In this document: positions 9,585-17,898 of the stretch, one piece after another | Layout: the number at the start of each line of letters is the position of its first letter | Position numbering within the stretch: position 1 is the stretch's first letter | Assembly: GCA_964576585.1 (NCBI GenBank) | Contig: CAZNWO010000001.1 | Coordinates: forward strand, 1 to 64,000 | Source of the DNA: GCA-2730975 sp964576585 | Lineage (GTDB): Bacteria > Verrucomicrobiota > Verrucomicrobiia > Opitutales > Seribacteraceae | Reading direction: 5' to 3' | DNA length: 64,000 nucleotides | Notes under the pieces: model-generated | The model's input: only the letters and a program-made list of their open reading frames with translations | Databases searched by the model: none | What the model was told of the DNA's origin: nothing | Made by a program: the position numbers and the translations under genes

Positions 9585-10577
9585 ATGCTAAACCTTTTGA
9601 CTCGACCCAGAAGACTGCGTCGCACTCCCGAAATACGGGCTTTAGTGCAAGAATCGTCATTGTCCTCCGACGACCTCATGCTACCGCTGTTTGTAACGGA
9701 AGACGAAGAAAAGTCCGAGATTGAATCAATGCCCGGCGTTTATAGGGAACCGATTTCGAGCCTGCCCCAAAGGTGCAAAGAGCTGATGGACTTGGGCCTT
9801 AAAGCAGTGGCCCTGTTCCCCAAGGTGCCAACTGAGAAAAAAGATTCCGACGGCAAAGAATCTATCAATCCCGAATCACTCGTTATTAGATCGGTTCGTA
9901 TGCTGAAGTCCGCTTGTCCAGATTTGGTGGTGGCAGGGGACTTGGCGCTGGATCCATATACGGTTCATGGCCATGACGGCATCTTGAATTCAAGAGGCGT
10001 GGTGGACAATGACGCGACTGTTGCCGTACTCGCGAAAATGGCTGTCTTGGCCGCAGAAGCAGGCATTGATGTGGTTGCCCCATCAGACATGATGGATGGA
10101 CGAGTCGGAGAAATTCGAAAGGCACTTGAGGGCTCTGGTTTCTCTGACACTATCATAATGTCCTATTCAGCCAAGTTCGCGTCCTCCTATTACGGACCAT
10201 TCAGGGACGCCGTAGGCAGTGCTCGCGGCAAGAACGAAAAGCCCATAGACAAAACCACCTACCAGATGAACCCGGCAAATTTTCGGGAAGCCGTCAGAGA
10301 AATGCAGCTGGATGAGAATGAAGGTGCGGACATCCTGATGATCAAGCCTGCGGAACCTTATCTAGACGTCATCAAGGCGGCAAAAGATAGATTCTCTTTG
10401 CCAATCGCAGCATACCAAGTATCAGGAGAATACGCTAGGGTTTGGGCCGCCTCCGAACGAGGCTGGTTGGACTTCGACTCCTGCATGATGGAATCGCTTT
10501 ATTCGATCAAGAGAGCTGGGGCGGACTTGATCTTGACCTATTTTGCGGAACGTTTTCTCAGAAAAAACACCCGTTGA
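9585..10577 (+). CDS. hemB: Delta-aminolevulinic acid dehydratase (porphobilinogen synthase)
   Basis: HemB condenses two 5-aminolevulinate molecules to porphobilinogen in heme synthesis. Schiff-base lysines are visible as K197 (SAKFAS) and K254 (MIKPAEPY), and the 330-residue length is normal. The metal loop at 119-132 reads DLALDPYTVHGHDG: the three zinc cysteines of the E. coli enzyme are replaced by Ala121, Asp123 and Asp131. This is the signature of the zinc-independent, Mg-type class. The gene is divergent from the tautomerase across about 158 bases and convergent with an acidic unknown gene. No other hem gene is in the window. Confidence 0.95.
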   Translation: MLNLLTRPRRLRRTPEIRALVQESSLSSDDLMLPLFVTEDEEKSEIESMPGVYREPISSLPQRCKELMDLGLKAVALFPKVPTEKKDSDGKESINPESLVIRSVRMLKSACPDLVVAGDLALDPYTVHGHDGILNSRGVVDNDATVAVLAKMAVLAAEAGIDVVAPSDMMDGRVGEIRKALEGSGFSDTIIMSYSAKFASSYYGPFRDAVGSARGKNEKPIDKTTYQMNPANFREAVREMQLDENEGADILMIKPAEPYLDVIKAAKDRFSLPIAAYQVSGEYARVWAASERGWLDFDSCMMESLYSIKRAGADLILTYFAERFLRKNTR

Positions 10578-10599
10578 GCCATATCCATGGGCGAGCCCT

Positions 10600-11340
10600 T
10601 CAAGAGGGTGGCGCCTCGGGAGGGGCTTCATCCCCATAGGGGGCAGGTTCCTCTTCTCGCTCTTCTTCCTCCCATTTCAAGTCTTCGGAACGAGCAATTG
10701 CCTCTTCCTCCTTTGAGCTAGTTTCAACAGATTCTGTCTCCACGTCGGAATAGTCCTCCTCGCCATCTTCGTCCTCGTCGTCGTCTTTAATATCGTGGTC
10801 GAGGGCAAAGCCTTCAGGAACAAATTCCAGAATGGATTCGGTTTCGGTATAGAAATGCGTCCTGCGACCTTCCAAAAAATCGTTGTTCTGCCGCTCTGCA
10901 AGAACTTCCTCCATTTCCTCGAGGGTGAAAGGCTCTGCGAAATCGATGAGGTCATTGAGCATCTTGACCCGAAGCAAAGAAATGTGGTTTAGGAAATCCG
11001 CGTAGGGGCCCTTGTCCTCATCCATTACGTCGGGCAAAGCGAACAGCATATCCTCAGCCTTAAGAAGCGAATCGCGAACTCGCGAAAGACGAATTTTGCC
11101 TCCCTCCATTTCCTCGGTAATCTCGAAGGTAAAAAAGGCTTCATCCACGATGTCGGAATCCAAGCCGTACTCGGTCATCGAGTCCAGCAATTCGTTCATG
11201 TGAAGAAATTGTTTCGGGTCGATAATACCTAGGCCATCCACATCCCAGTTTACCTCATCGCTAATTTCGCTCACCCACCAATGGTGATCATCGCCCAAAC
11301 GAGCGATGCACCAATCAAGCCTTGGTCCATTTTTTTCCAT
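10600..11340 (-). CDS. Uncharacterised acidic protein
   Basis: I do not recognise this protein of about 246 residues. The first roughly 170 residues look globular and mainly helical, with a Trp-rich start (DDHHWWVSEISDEVNWDVD). The last 70 or so are extremely acidic and probably disordered, with runs of Asp and Glu followed by a Pro-rich end. There is no signal peptide or membrane segment, so it is probably cytoplasmic. ATG 11340 is chosen; a GTG two codons upstream (11346) is possible. It converges on hemB with a gap of 22 bases and is divergent from pyrD. Acidic tails of this kind can mediate binding to basic partners, but that is a guess. Confidence 0.65.
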   Translation of the reverse strand: MEKNGPRLDWCIARLGDDHHWWVSEISDEVNWDVDGLGIIDPKQFLHMNELLDSMTEYGLDSDIVDEAFFTFEITEEMEGGKIRLSRVRDSLLKAEDMLFALPDVMDEDKGPYADFLNHISLLRVKMLNDLIDFAEPFTLEEMEEVLAERQNNDFLEGRRTHFYTETESILEFVPEGFALDHDIKDDDEDEDGEEDYSDVETESVETSSKEEEAIARSEDLKWEEEEREEEPAPYGDEAPPEAPPS

Positions 11341-11487
11341 TGGCACATTGCCATACGCTTAGTTTTTTTCTTAAGTCAACACCTTGTTTAAAATTGCTAT
11401 GTTTTTTTCCTGTATTTTTATCGCTTCAGGAAAGCCAATCTTTACACGCAGGATCATTGTAGATTAGTAAGAAACTCACTGCTGCAA

Positions 11488-12552
11488 ATGAATTACTTGT
11501 ACGAAAAAGTCATCCGAAGGGCACTTTTCGCGATGGATGCGGAAAGGGCACATCATCTTGCGACCACTACATTGAAAATTGTTGGTCGGGTGGGGTTCCT
11601 GCGTGGTGTCGCCTCAGTGATTTGCCGGGCCGAAGAATCTCCCATTCGTTTGTTCGGATTGGATTTCCCAAACCGAATCGGTCTTGCGGCCGGAATGGAC
11701 AAATGTGCCGAATTTCCAAGTGCTGCTGCTGCCTTAGGCTTTGGACACATAGAGGTGGGAACCGTCACGCCAGAGGCGCAAAAAGGAAATCCGCAACCGC
11801 GGTTGTTTAGATACCCAAGAGAGGGTGCTGTCGTGAATCGAATGGGGTTCAACAATGACGGAAGCAAGGTGATTGCCTCGCGAATAGCCAAAAGTTTTCC
11901 AAAAGGCAAAAGGCCCATTCCATTGGGGATCAACTTGGGCAAAGGTAGGGAGACCGATATAGATGATGCCGCGCTCGACTACTTGAAGTCATTTGAAGCA
12001 TTGGGAAAGCATGCTGATTATGTCACAATAAACGTGAGCAGTCCGAACACACAAAATCTTCGTTCCCTGCAAAACGCCGATCGACTCGAACCCTTGTTAC
12101 AGACGATTCGCTTGGCCAACAAGGAAAGTTCGGACAAAATGGGACAGCCTGAAGTACCCATTCTGCTTAAGGTTTCTCCAGATGAATCGTTTCGCTCCCT
12201 AGACATTATCCTGGAGCTGGTTTTTAGGCATGGAGTCAGTGGCATCATCGCAACCAACACCAGTCTCGACAGATCTTTTCCGTCTGCAGCTCAATGCTCC
12301 GAGCCGGGGGGCTTGAGCGGGACGCCCCTGAAGGATAAGTCGACCGAGGTAATCCGTTATCTTTCCAAGGCATCGGAAGAGAAGATACCCATTATTGGCG
12401 TCGGGGGCATCATGGATGCTGAGTCGGCCAGCGAAAAACTCGATGTCGGTGCCTCACTTCTGCAAATTTATACGGGCTTGATTTACAAGGGCCCCTTGCT
12501 GGTCAAACGTCTCTCCAGATCTATTTCCCGAGGAACATCCAACTGGTTTTGA
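11488..12552 (+). CDS. pyrD: Dihydroorotate dehydrogenase (quinone), class 2
   Basis: PyrD oxidises dihydroorotate to orotate in pyrimidine synthesis, passing electrons to quinone. Class 2 is shown by the N-terminal amphipathic extension (residues 1-50, membrane association) and the catalytic serine in NVSSPNTQNLR (S184-S185 region) instead of cysteine. FMN-binding features include GLAAGMDK (65-72), NRMGFNN (117-123) and the C-terminal GVGGI and IYTGL segments. The length of 354 residues is typical. It is not linked to the pyrRB cluster 6 kb away. No clear ribosome site precedes ATG 11488. Confidence 0.96.
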   Translation: MNYLYEKVIRRALFAMDAERAHHLATTTLKIVGRVGFLRGVASVICRAEESPIRLFGLDFPNRIGLAAGMDKCAEFPSAAAALGFGHIEVGTVTPEAQKGNPQPRLFRYPREGAVVNRMGFNNDGSKVIASRIAKSFPKGKRPIPLGINLGKGRETDIDDAALDYLKSFEALGKHADYVTINVSSPNTQNLRSLQNADRLEPLLQTIRLANKESSDKMGQPEVPILLKVSPDESFRSLDIILELVFRHGVSGIIATNTSLDRSFPSAAQCSEPGGLSGTPLKDKSTEVIRYLSKASEEKIPIIGVGGIMDAESASEKLDVGASLLQIYTGLIYKGPLLVKRLSRSISRGTSNWF

Positions 12553-12628
12553 GCTTTGGATATCCATCCCAAGCCTTTACATCTTGCATCTACCCATAGG
12601 AGCGATCTATAATTACGCCCAAGAAAGG

Positions 12629-13621
12629 ATGAAAAAAGCCCTATTCATCAGTCTTTTGCTATTGGTTTCCGGGTCGGTTCTTGCAGGCCTGTTGATATTT
12701 GGCGGTGACCCGGAAAAATTCAAATCCTGGTGGCAACACGTCACGCGTGACAGCGACACCATGCCTTGGAGCCCTTACAATTCGCGTTTGGTCGATGCCT
12801 CTGAGGTTCACCTCAAGGAAGCTACGGGAATAATTTTTCTGGATAGCAACCTTTTCTGGAAAGGAGAAGGCGCCACGGCAGGACCAGAGCTTAGCCAAAG
12901 CGGCAAAGTCGTGAGCATAGTACTCACCTCCGGCGGCGAGGGGTACGGCAAAGACACCATCGCCCAAGCAACAGGTGCAGGTTCAGGTCAATTTGAACTT
13001 GGTAAAGTTAAGGTCGAAGCGGGAGGGATACAATCCGTGCAGCTAGTGAAAGCAGGAACTTGGTACAATACGCCTCGATTTCACGCTCGTTCCAAAGATG
13101 GGCACATCGAAGCATCACCATATAGCGGCAAATCCGAACTTAAATTTGACAACGGCCAAGTACAGGACCGAAAGCAGTTCCTATCCGGCGAACTTCACGG
13201 GCTATGGGAACGATTCAGAAGAAACGGAGTAAAAGTCTTCGCCAAGGAATTTAAGAACGGGGAGAAGCATGGAACCCACATATACTGGTTTCACGAGCCT
13301 CAGGATCCTGAAGACTACAAGACCCAAAGCGAAGCTCATCTAAAGAAGAAAATATACGCCTCCCTCTGGCTCGAGGTAAACGAGGATGCTCGCAAGGAGT
13401 TTCCCGACTACCCCTCTCCCGAGACAAACGAATGGATCATGAAAAAGTACGAGGAGAGGGGAGGCACCTTTCAAGTAAAGTTGCTGGAACACTACGAGGA
13501 CAATAAGCGTCATGGCTTATTCGAGGGTTTCGACTATTTGGGAAATCCTACCTTTACGGACGATTACGACATGGGTCGACGAATCAAGCACAAGACTCAC
13601 GACAAAATAAAGAAAGGCTAG
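12629..13621 (+). CDS. Membrane-anchored protein with a MORN-like repeat region
   Basis: No specific family was recognised. From ATG 12629 the 330 residues begin with a short basic segment and one hydrophobic helix (about 5-25), so the rest should lie outside the inner membrane. A Gly-rich section (LTSGGEGYGKDT, then ATGAGSGQ) is followed by a stretch resembling MORN or YwqK-type repeats. In these, a phrase of the form G-E-x-H-G-x-W/Y recurs (GELHGLW, GEKHGTH, NKRHGLF). Such repeats often form beta-strand ladders in envelope-associated proteins. A longer reading from 12584 exists, but the signal anchor argues for the internal start. It ends 11 bases before the convergent tRNA-Leu. Confidence 0.6.
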   Translation: MKKALFISLLLLVSGSVLAGLLIFGGDPEKFKSWWQHVTRDSDTMPWSPYNSRLVDASEVHLKEATGIIFLDSNLFWKGEGATAGPELSQSGKVVSIVLTSGGEGYGKDTIAQATGAGSGQFELGKVKVEAGGIQSVQLVKAGTWYNTPRFHARSKDGHIEASPYSGKSELKFDNGQVQDRKQFLSGELHGLWERFRRNGVKVFAKEFKNGEKHGTHIYWFHEPQDPEDYKTQSEAHLKKKIYASLWLEVNEDARKEFPDYPSPETNEWIMKKYEERGGTFQVKLLEHYEDNKRHGLFEGFDYLGNPTFTDDYDMGRRIKHKTHDKIKKG

Positions 13622-13632
13622 ACCGCCAGATA

Positions 13633-13719
<87 letters not shown>

Positions 13720-13886
13720 TAGAATGACAAAGCTTTCCCACAATACGCGAGAAACCATCATCATGGCATTTTGTTGTATCAAAACCAAGAAAATTTCATC
13801 CTTGGAAAAAGAATCCTTCATCGTTCTTGAAATTGAAGGCGCCATAAAGTAGCCTCTGTGCATTAATTGACTTAATTCCAATTAAT

Positions 13887-15410
13887 ATGGCCTCCAGTCC
13901 GCAAGATGAAGAAAGCCTAGGGGAAAAACCTGACCTTTCCTCGTTGCTCGACACTGACTTTGGCCCTGCATGGGGGGAGCTTGGCGCCAACGCCCCGGGA
14001 CTTGCCCCTGGTTCCGATTCGTCACGACCCAAAAAACCTCGCCGAAAACAAAACCTTGCTAGAGAAGAATTTGGCAGACGAAGTGAACATGATAGCGGCA
14101 GGAAACCCAAGCGCCGAAGCTCCAAAAGGCCAGCTCGAGAAAGTTCAAAATCTGGAATTTCTCAAATAGAAGAAAAACCATTCCATGAGATAAGCTTTTT
14201 TCCTTCTGCGGATACATTCAAGGCCATTGCGGCAAACCTGAGGGAAACCAAGCGAACGCATGAGTTGTTTGAGTTGGCTAGGATCATTCTTGAGAAACCG
14301 GAACGGTTTCTGGTGAGAACTTCCTTGCCGACTGAAGCGGTAGAGGCGGGAACGGTTTACCACATTTCCAAATTGGATCATTACGCGGGACTTTCGCATG
14401 AAGAAACAATCGATCACTTGATCGCCAAATGCTCCAAGCGACTCTACAAGGTCGAAGAAATCGATGCCGAGCCGCCCACGGGAAATTTTACCTCCATTTG
14501 CAAATGCGGTATTACCGGAGCTTTGCTTGGCCCCAAAAACTATCATCGACATGCCGAGATCGTTAAGGAGCATCACACGCGAAACCTGTCGAACGTATCC
14601 TTCGCGAAATTCGAGGCAAAAATAGAAAGCGTACAAGATCCCGAAGTCGTCAATGAATGGCTGGAGGGCATGAAGAAAATCAGGAGATACAGCCTTTTGC
14701 AGGATCAAAGCGATTCAGCCGATGCATTCGATAGCCTTGAGGCCCTTAGGAAGCATCTCTCGCTTCATAGAGCCACTGAGCTCCTAAGGGCGGGCACTAA
14801 GGCGGAATTCTCCGGACGTCTACTTTCCGAGATGCCGGAAAACAAGCTTCGTAAAGATATTCTTAACGCACTTGAGTCTCAAAGGCGTTTTCCCCTGGAA
14901 ACCTCTCTTGCAATGCTGGGAAGGTTTCGGTCCTCCGGGTTTCATCATTTCAAAAAAGGGAAAAAAGGCATTGCCTATGTTGCTTACGTAAAAAGAAAGC
15001 GGCGCAAGCCCCACGAGAAATTTTCTCCCTCACTTGAGTCCCTGCTTAGTTTTGTCGAAAAGAACCCATTGACGGAAAAAGCTACGCTGGCGGAAAAACA
15101 CTTGGGTCTCATTGTCGAAAAACAAGAAGAAGGGGAGCAGGAGTCTCCAGAGGAAATCAAGCAGCTTGTGCGTGACCTGAGGTGGCTGGTTCGCGAAGGT
15201 TACGTAACGGAATATGCCGACGGAAAACTCGAGACAAGACCCGCTTTGCCTGAAAAAGAACCAAGCAAAGCCAAGACGACGACTACAGGCAGGGCAAAAA
15301 ACAGCTCTTCAGAAACTTCAGAATCCGACGAATCAACAATCTCCGAGCAAAATTCACCGGAAGGACCCGAGCAAAGCAACTTAGAGGGCGGTACATCGGT
15401 TCAAACTTAA
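13887..15410 (+). CDS. Uncharacterised protein with a basic linker and a possible CxC/HxH metal site
   Basis: This 507-residue protein is not one I can name. Residues 1-90 are low-complexity and become very basic (about 48-85), suggesting nucleic-acid or ribosome contact. Residues 95-270 look globular and contain C205-x-C207 and H220-x-H222 spaced like a zinc site (ICKCG...NYHRH). Residues 280-370 hold helices ending in a Lys/Arg-rich strand (YVKRKRRK). About 380-450 resembles a winged helix ending in WLVREGYVTEYADGKLE. The last 55 residues are Ser/Thr/Glu-rich and probably disordered. No signal peptide is seen. Its 3' end overlaps tsaE on the other strand by 30 bases. Confidence 0.65.
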   Translation: MASSPQDEESLGEKPDLSSLLDTDFGPAWGELGANAPGLAPGSDSSRPKKPRRKQNLAREEFGRRSEHDSGRKPKRRSSKRPARESSKSGISQIEEKPFHEISFFPSADTFKAIAANLRETKRTHELFELARIILEKPERFLVRTSLPTEAVEAGTVYHISKLDHYAGLSHEETIDHLIAKCSKRLYKVEEIDAEPPTGNFTSICKCGITGALLGPKNYHRHAEIVKEHHTRNLSNVSFAKFEAKIESVQDPEVVNEWLEGMKKIRRYSLLQDQSDSADAFDSLEALRKHLSLHRATELLRAGTKAEFSGRLLSEMPENKLRKDILNALESQRRFPLETSLAMLGRFRSSGFHHFKKGKKGIAYVAYVKRKRRKPHEKFSPSLESLLSFVEKNPLTEKATLAEKHLGLIVEKQEEGEQESPEEIKQLVRDLRWLVREGYVTEYADGKLETRPALPEKEPSKAKTTTTGRAKNSSSETSESDESTISEQNSPEGPEQSNLEGGTSVQT

Positions 15411-15830
15411 TAAACGTCCACCCTCACGCGGAACTTCGATTGATAAGTTCCAGCTTTCGCCAAAATTCATTTCGGGGATTCGGTCAGGCCACTCCACCAA
15501 CAAAAGCCACGGTGGAGCAAGCAACTCTTCCAAGCCCAGAAGTTCGAGGTCATTTGTGGATTCAATCCTAAATGCGTCGAGATGTACGATGTTGCGGTCT
15601 TGAGAAAGATAAGAGGACACGATATCGTAAGTCGGGCTCTTTAAGGTTTCCTGCACCCCAAGAGCCTTTGCCAGATGGGATGCAAGAAATGTTTTTCCCG
15701 CACCCATGGGCCCTATCAAATTAAGAGTTAGGTTCAGGGGCAAGACATGTGCGAGTCTTTCTGCAGCCAACGCCAGATCCTTCGGTTGTTCACATCGGAT
15801 TCCCTGAGAAAGCTCTTGTTCAAAATCCAT
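15381..15830 (-). CDS. tsaE: tRNA threonylcarbamoyladenosine biosynthesis ATPase TsaE
   Basis: TsaE is the P-loop ATPase that supports the TsaB-TsaD complex in making t6A37 in ANN-decoding tRNAs. From ATG 15830 the 149 residues carry the Walker A GPMGAGKT (40-47), followed by SPTYDIV and HLDAFRI, and the family's VEWPDRIPE near the C-terminus. An upstream reading to 15935 would duplicate sequence of the CPBP gene and is rejected. The start overlaps the end of the CPBP gene by 11 bases, so tsaE is the last gene of the pyr cluster. No tsaB or tsaD is in the window. Confidence 0.93.
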   Translation of the reverse strand: MDFEQELSQGIRCEQPKDLALAAERLAHVLPLNLTLNLIGPMGAGKTFLASHLAKALGVQETLKSPTYDIVSSYLSQDRNIVHLDAFRIESTNDLELLGLEELLAPPWLLLVEWPDRIPEMNFGESWNLSIEVPREGGRLLSLNRCTAL

Positions 15831-16593
15831 GACGCAGGAGAACGAAAAAGACCATGATGAGGTTAAAGAAACCATGCATAAAGATGCTGGTGCGCAGGTC
15901 CCCGGTGCGTTCATAGGATACCGCAAGAAAGACACCTAGAAAAAGCAAGGGAAAGAATGAAAGGGTATTTTTGTGAACAATAGCGAAAAGGATTGAAGAT
16001 ATGACGATTGAGGGACCCATCCCAAATGGACGCTTCATGAAACGATAGAGAATTCCGCGAAACAAAAACTCCTCTAGTAAAGGAGCGACCATGATCGCAT
16101 AAATGGCAATTCCAAGAATTTCATTAAGGGATTGAGGCTGGGACAACCTTTGAATGCTTTCTTGTTCGGGATGATCGCGAAACAGTGTGGCAGCGACAAA
16201 ACTTAATAGAAATATGCCTGGCCAAAGTTTCATTAGCCGAACGGAAGCATCAACGATCAGCTGACTCCAGCTCGTGTCGCCAAAATCAAACAGCTTGTTA
16301 TATTTTTCTTGTTCCAAGGCCCAAAGGCAAATGACAGCAATGAGCATTGGCAGAAACCCCAACGCAAAAGGCCCGAAGAATCCAAAGAGTAAGCATAGGA
16401 TGAGGAGCAGAGGCTGATAGAATGAAGTTTCCAAAAGGCCGACTAGAAAAGGGCTGCGAGAAGGTCGCGATTTACTTCTGCGCAAAAGCAAAAGGATTCC
16501 GCACGCAGCAAGAGAAAAGTTGCAGGCGAACACAACTTTTGCTCCGAGAGTAAATTCACCGGAGGCGGCTAGCTGAGTAGTCACCGCTTCCAT
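15820..16593 (-). CDS. CPBP-family intramembrane glutamic protease
   Basis: This polytopic membrane protein of about 257 residues belongs to the CPBP (CAAX protease and bacteriocin-processing, also called Abi) family. The catalytic motif EEFLFRG and the downstream conserved His segments (IVHKN and FMHGFFN) lie in the C-terminal half, within predicted membrane helices. The substrate is unknown; family members process prenylated or small peptides, or act in immunity to bacteriocins. It follows the pseudo-dihydroorotase by 18 bases and overlaps tsaE, so it is translated within the pyr operon. A TTG two codons upstream (16599) is an alternative start. Confidence 0.85.
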   Translation of the reverse strand: MEAVTTQLAASGEFTLGAKVVFACNFSLAACGILLLLRRSKSRPSRSPFLVGLLETSFYQPLLLILCLLFGFFGPFALGFLPMLIAVICLWALEQEKYNKLFDFGDTSWSQLIVDASVRLMKLWPGIFLLSFVAATLFRDHPEQESIQRLSQPQSLNEILGIAIYAIMVAPLLEEFLFRGILYRFMKRPFGMGPSIVISSILFAIVHKNTLSFFPLLFLGVFLAVSYERTGDLRTSIFMHGFFNLIMVFFVLLRHGF

Positions 16594-16611
16594 TCGCAAA
16601 AGACCTTTTGA

Positions 16612-17898
16612 CTAAAGAGTCTCGCCTCTCACGACCTTGCCTGCAACGACGAGATGTGTGACTCGGCCCAAAAGCTCCTTGCCCGCCCATGGCGTATTGA
16701 AGGAAAGGCTCTCCAAAGACTCGGACTCCACGGTCCACGCTTGGTTGGGATCAAAGATTGTAATGTCTGCAATGTCTCCAGGAGAAAGTCTACCTTTCTC
16801 CAAGCCAAGAATTGCCGCCGGCTTTGACGACAATGCGGAAATCAAGGCGGCATAATCTCCCGGACCTTCTTCAACGAAGCTGTTGAGGCAAGCAGGCAGA
16901 GCTGTTTCCAAGCCAATGACGCCAAAGGGTGCTAAATCAAATTCCATGTCCTTCTCATGACGAAGGTATGGCTCGTGAGCGGAAGAAATGCTGTCGATGG
17001 TTCCATCCAGAAGACCTTCCGCAAGAGCCATACGATCACTTTCTTCCCTAATAGGAGGACTAACCTTGAAATCGGGATTGTAATCAGAGAGGACAGCATC
17101 GTTAAAAGCCAAGTGATGTGGAGTAACATCTGCAGTTATGTGAACCCCCCGCTCTTTGGCTCGACGAAGAATTTCGACTGAGCCGGAAGCACTCAAAGAT
17201 TGCAAGTGAACACGGGCTCCCGTAGACTCTGCCATAAGGACGGCGCGAGAAACGCCCAGTTCTTCAGAAACTCGAGGTGAACCGCGAAGGCCAAGCCTGA
17301 GAGAGACGATCCCTTCATGCGCAACAGCTCCCTCGTTCAATGCCGAATCGTAGGGGCACTCGAAAATGGGCAGGTCGAACATCGTCGAATATTCCAGAAT
17401 ACGCCTGAAAACTTCATTGTTTTGAACGACGTTCGGGCAATCGGTAAGAGCCACGACCCCCGCTTGCTTGAGGGATCCTATGGGGGCGAGAAATTCTCCT
17501 CTCCCGCCAATGGTCATACATCCGGCAGGCAAGATGTTTACGGAAGCTGCCTTTGCGATCGCATCATGAACATAGCGTATGGTTCCCGGATTATCTGCAG
17601 AGGGGGTGACATCCGGCATGCAAACAAGTGTCGTAAACCCTCCCGCTGCAGCGGCGGCGGAGCCAGAGGCGATGTTCTCTCTGCCGCCGCCGCCTGGTTC
17701 ACGAAGGTGAGCGCGAAGATCAATGAATCCAGGCGAGACAATTTTCCCGCTAGCATCAATTTCACGAACATTTTTTTGGTCTGAGGGTTCAGGATTTTCC
17801 CGAACAACACCATTGGAAACAAATAAGTCGACCGTTTCGTCACGATTGTTCAAAGGGTCGATGACGCGACCTCCGCGTATAATGAGGTCGGCACTCAT
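16612..17898 (-). CDS. pyrC': Pseudo-dihydroorotase (PyrC'), predicted inactive partner of PyrB
   Basis: The 428 residues align along the whole length of class I dihydroorotase, with LREPG (65-69), GFTTLVCMPD, DVTPHHL (257-263) and APFGVIGLETALP kept. Most metal ligands are lost. The HxH motif reads R62-A-H64, the AHCED histidine is replaced (FECPYD, 179-184), the CHLS histidine is Ser234 (LQSLS), and the TDHAPH aspartate is Ala307 (SAHEPY). Asp153 and H308 remain. Catalysis is therefore unlikely. In Pseudomonas an inactive homologue encoded next to pyrB is needed to assemble active aspartate carbamoyltransferase, and here the start codon overlaps the pyrB stop (ATGA). A functional pyrC must lie elsewhere. 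Confidence 0.88.
   Translation of the reverse strand: MSADLIIRGGRVIDPLNNRDETVDLFVSNGVVRENPEPSDQKNVREIDASGKIVSPGFIDLRAHLREPGGGGRENIASGSAAAAAGGFTTLVCMPDVTPSADNPGTIRYVHDAIAKAASVNILPAGCMTIGGRGEFLAPIGSLKQAGVVALTDCPNVVQNNEVFRRILEYSTMFDLPIFECPYDSALNEGAVAHEGIVSLRLGLRGSPRVSEELGVSRAVLMAESTGARVHLQSLSASGSVEILRRAKERGVHITADVTPHHLAFNDAVLSDYNPDFKVSPPIREESDRMALAEGLLDGTIDSISSAHEPYLRHEKDMEFDLAPFGVIGLETALPACLNSFVEEGPGDYAALISALSSKPAAILGLEKGRLSPGDIADITIFDPNQAWTVESESLESLSFNTPWAGKELLGRVTHLVVAGKVVRGETL

Noticed and set aside
15820..16593. Phage-defence (Abi) gene
   Set aside because: The protein is a CPBP-type membrane protease in a housekeeping operon; the Abi name does not by itself imply phage defence.
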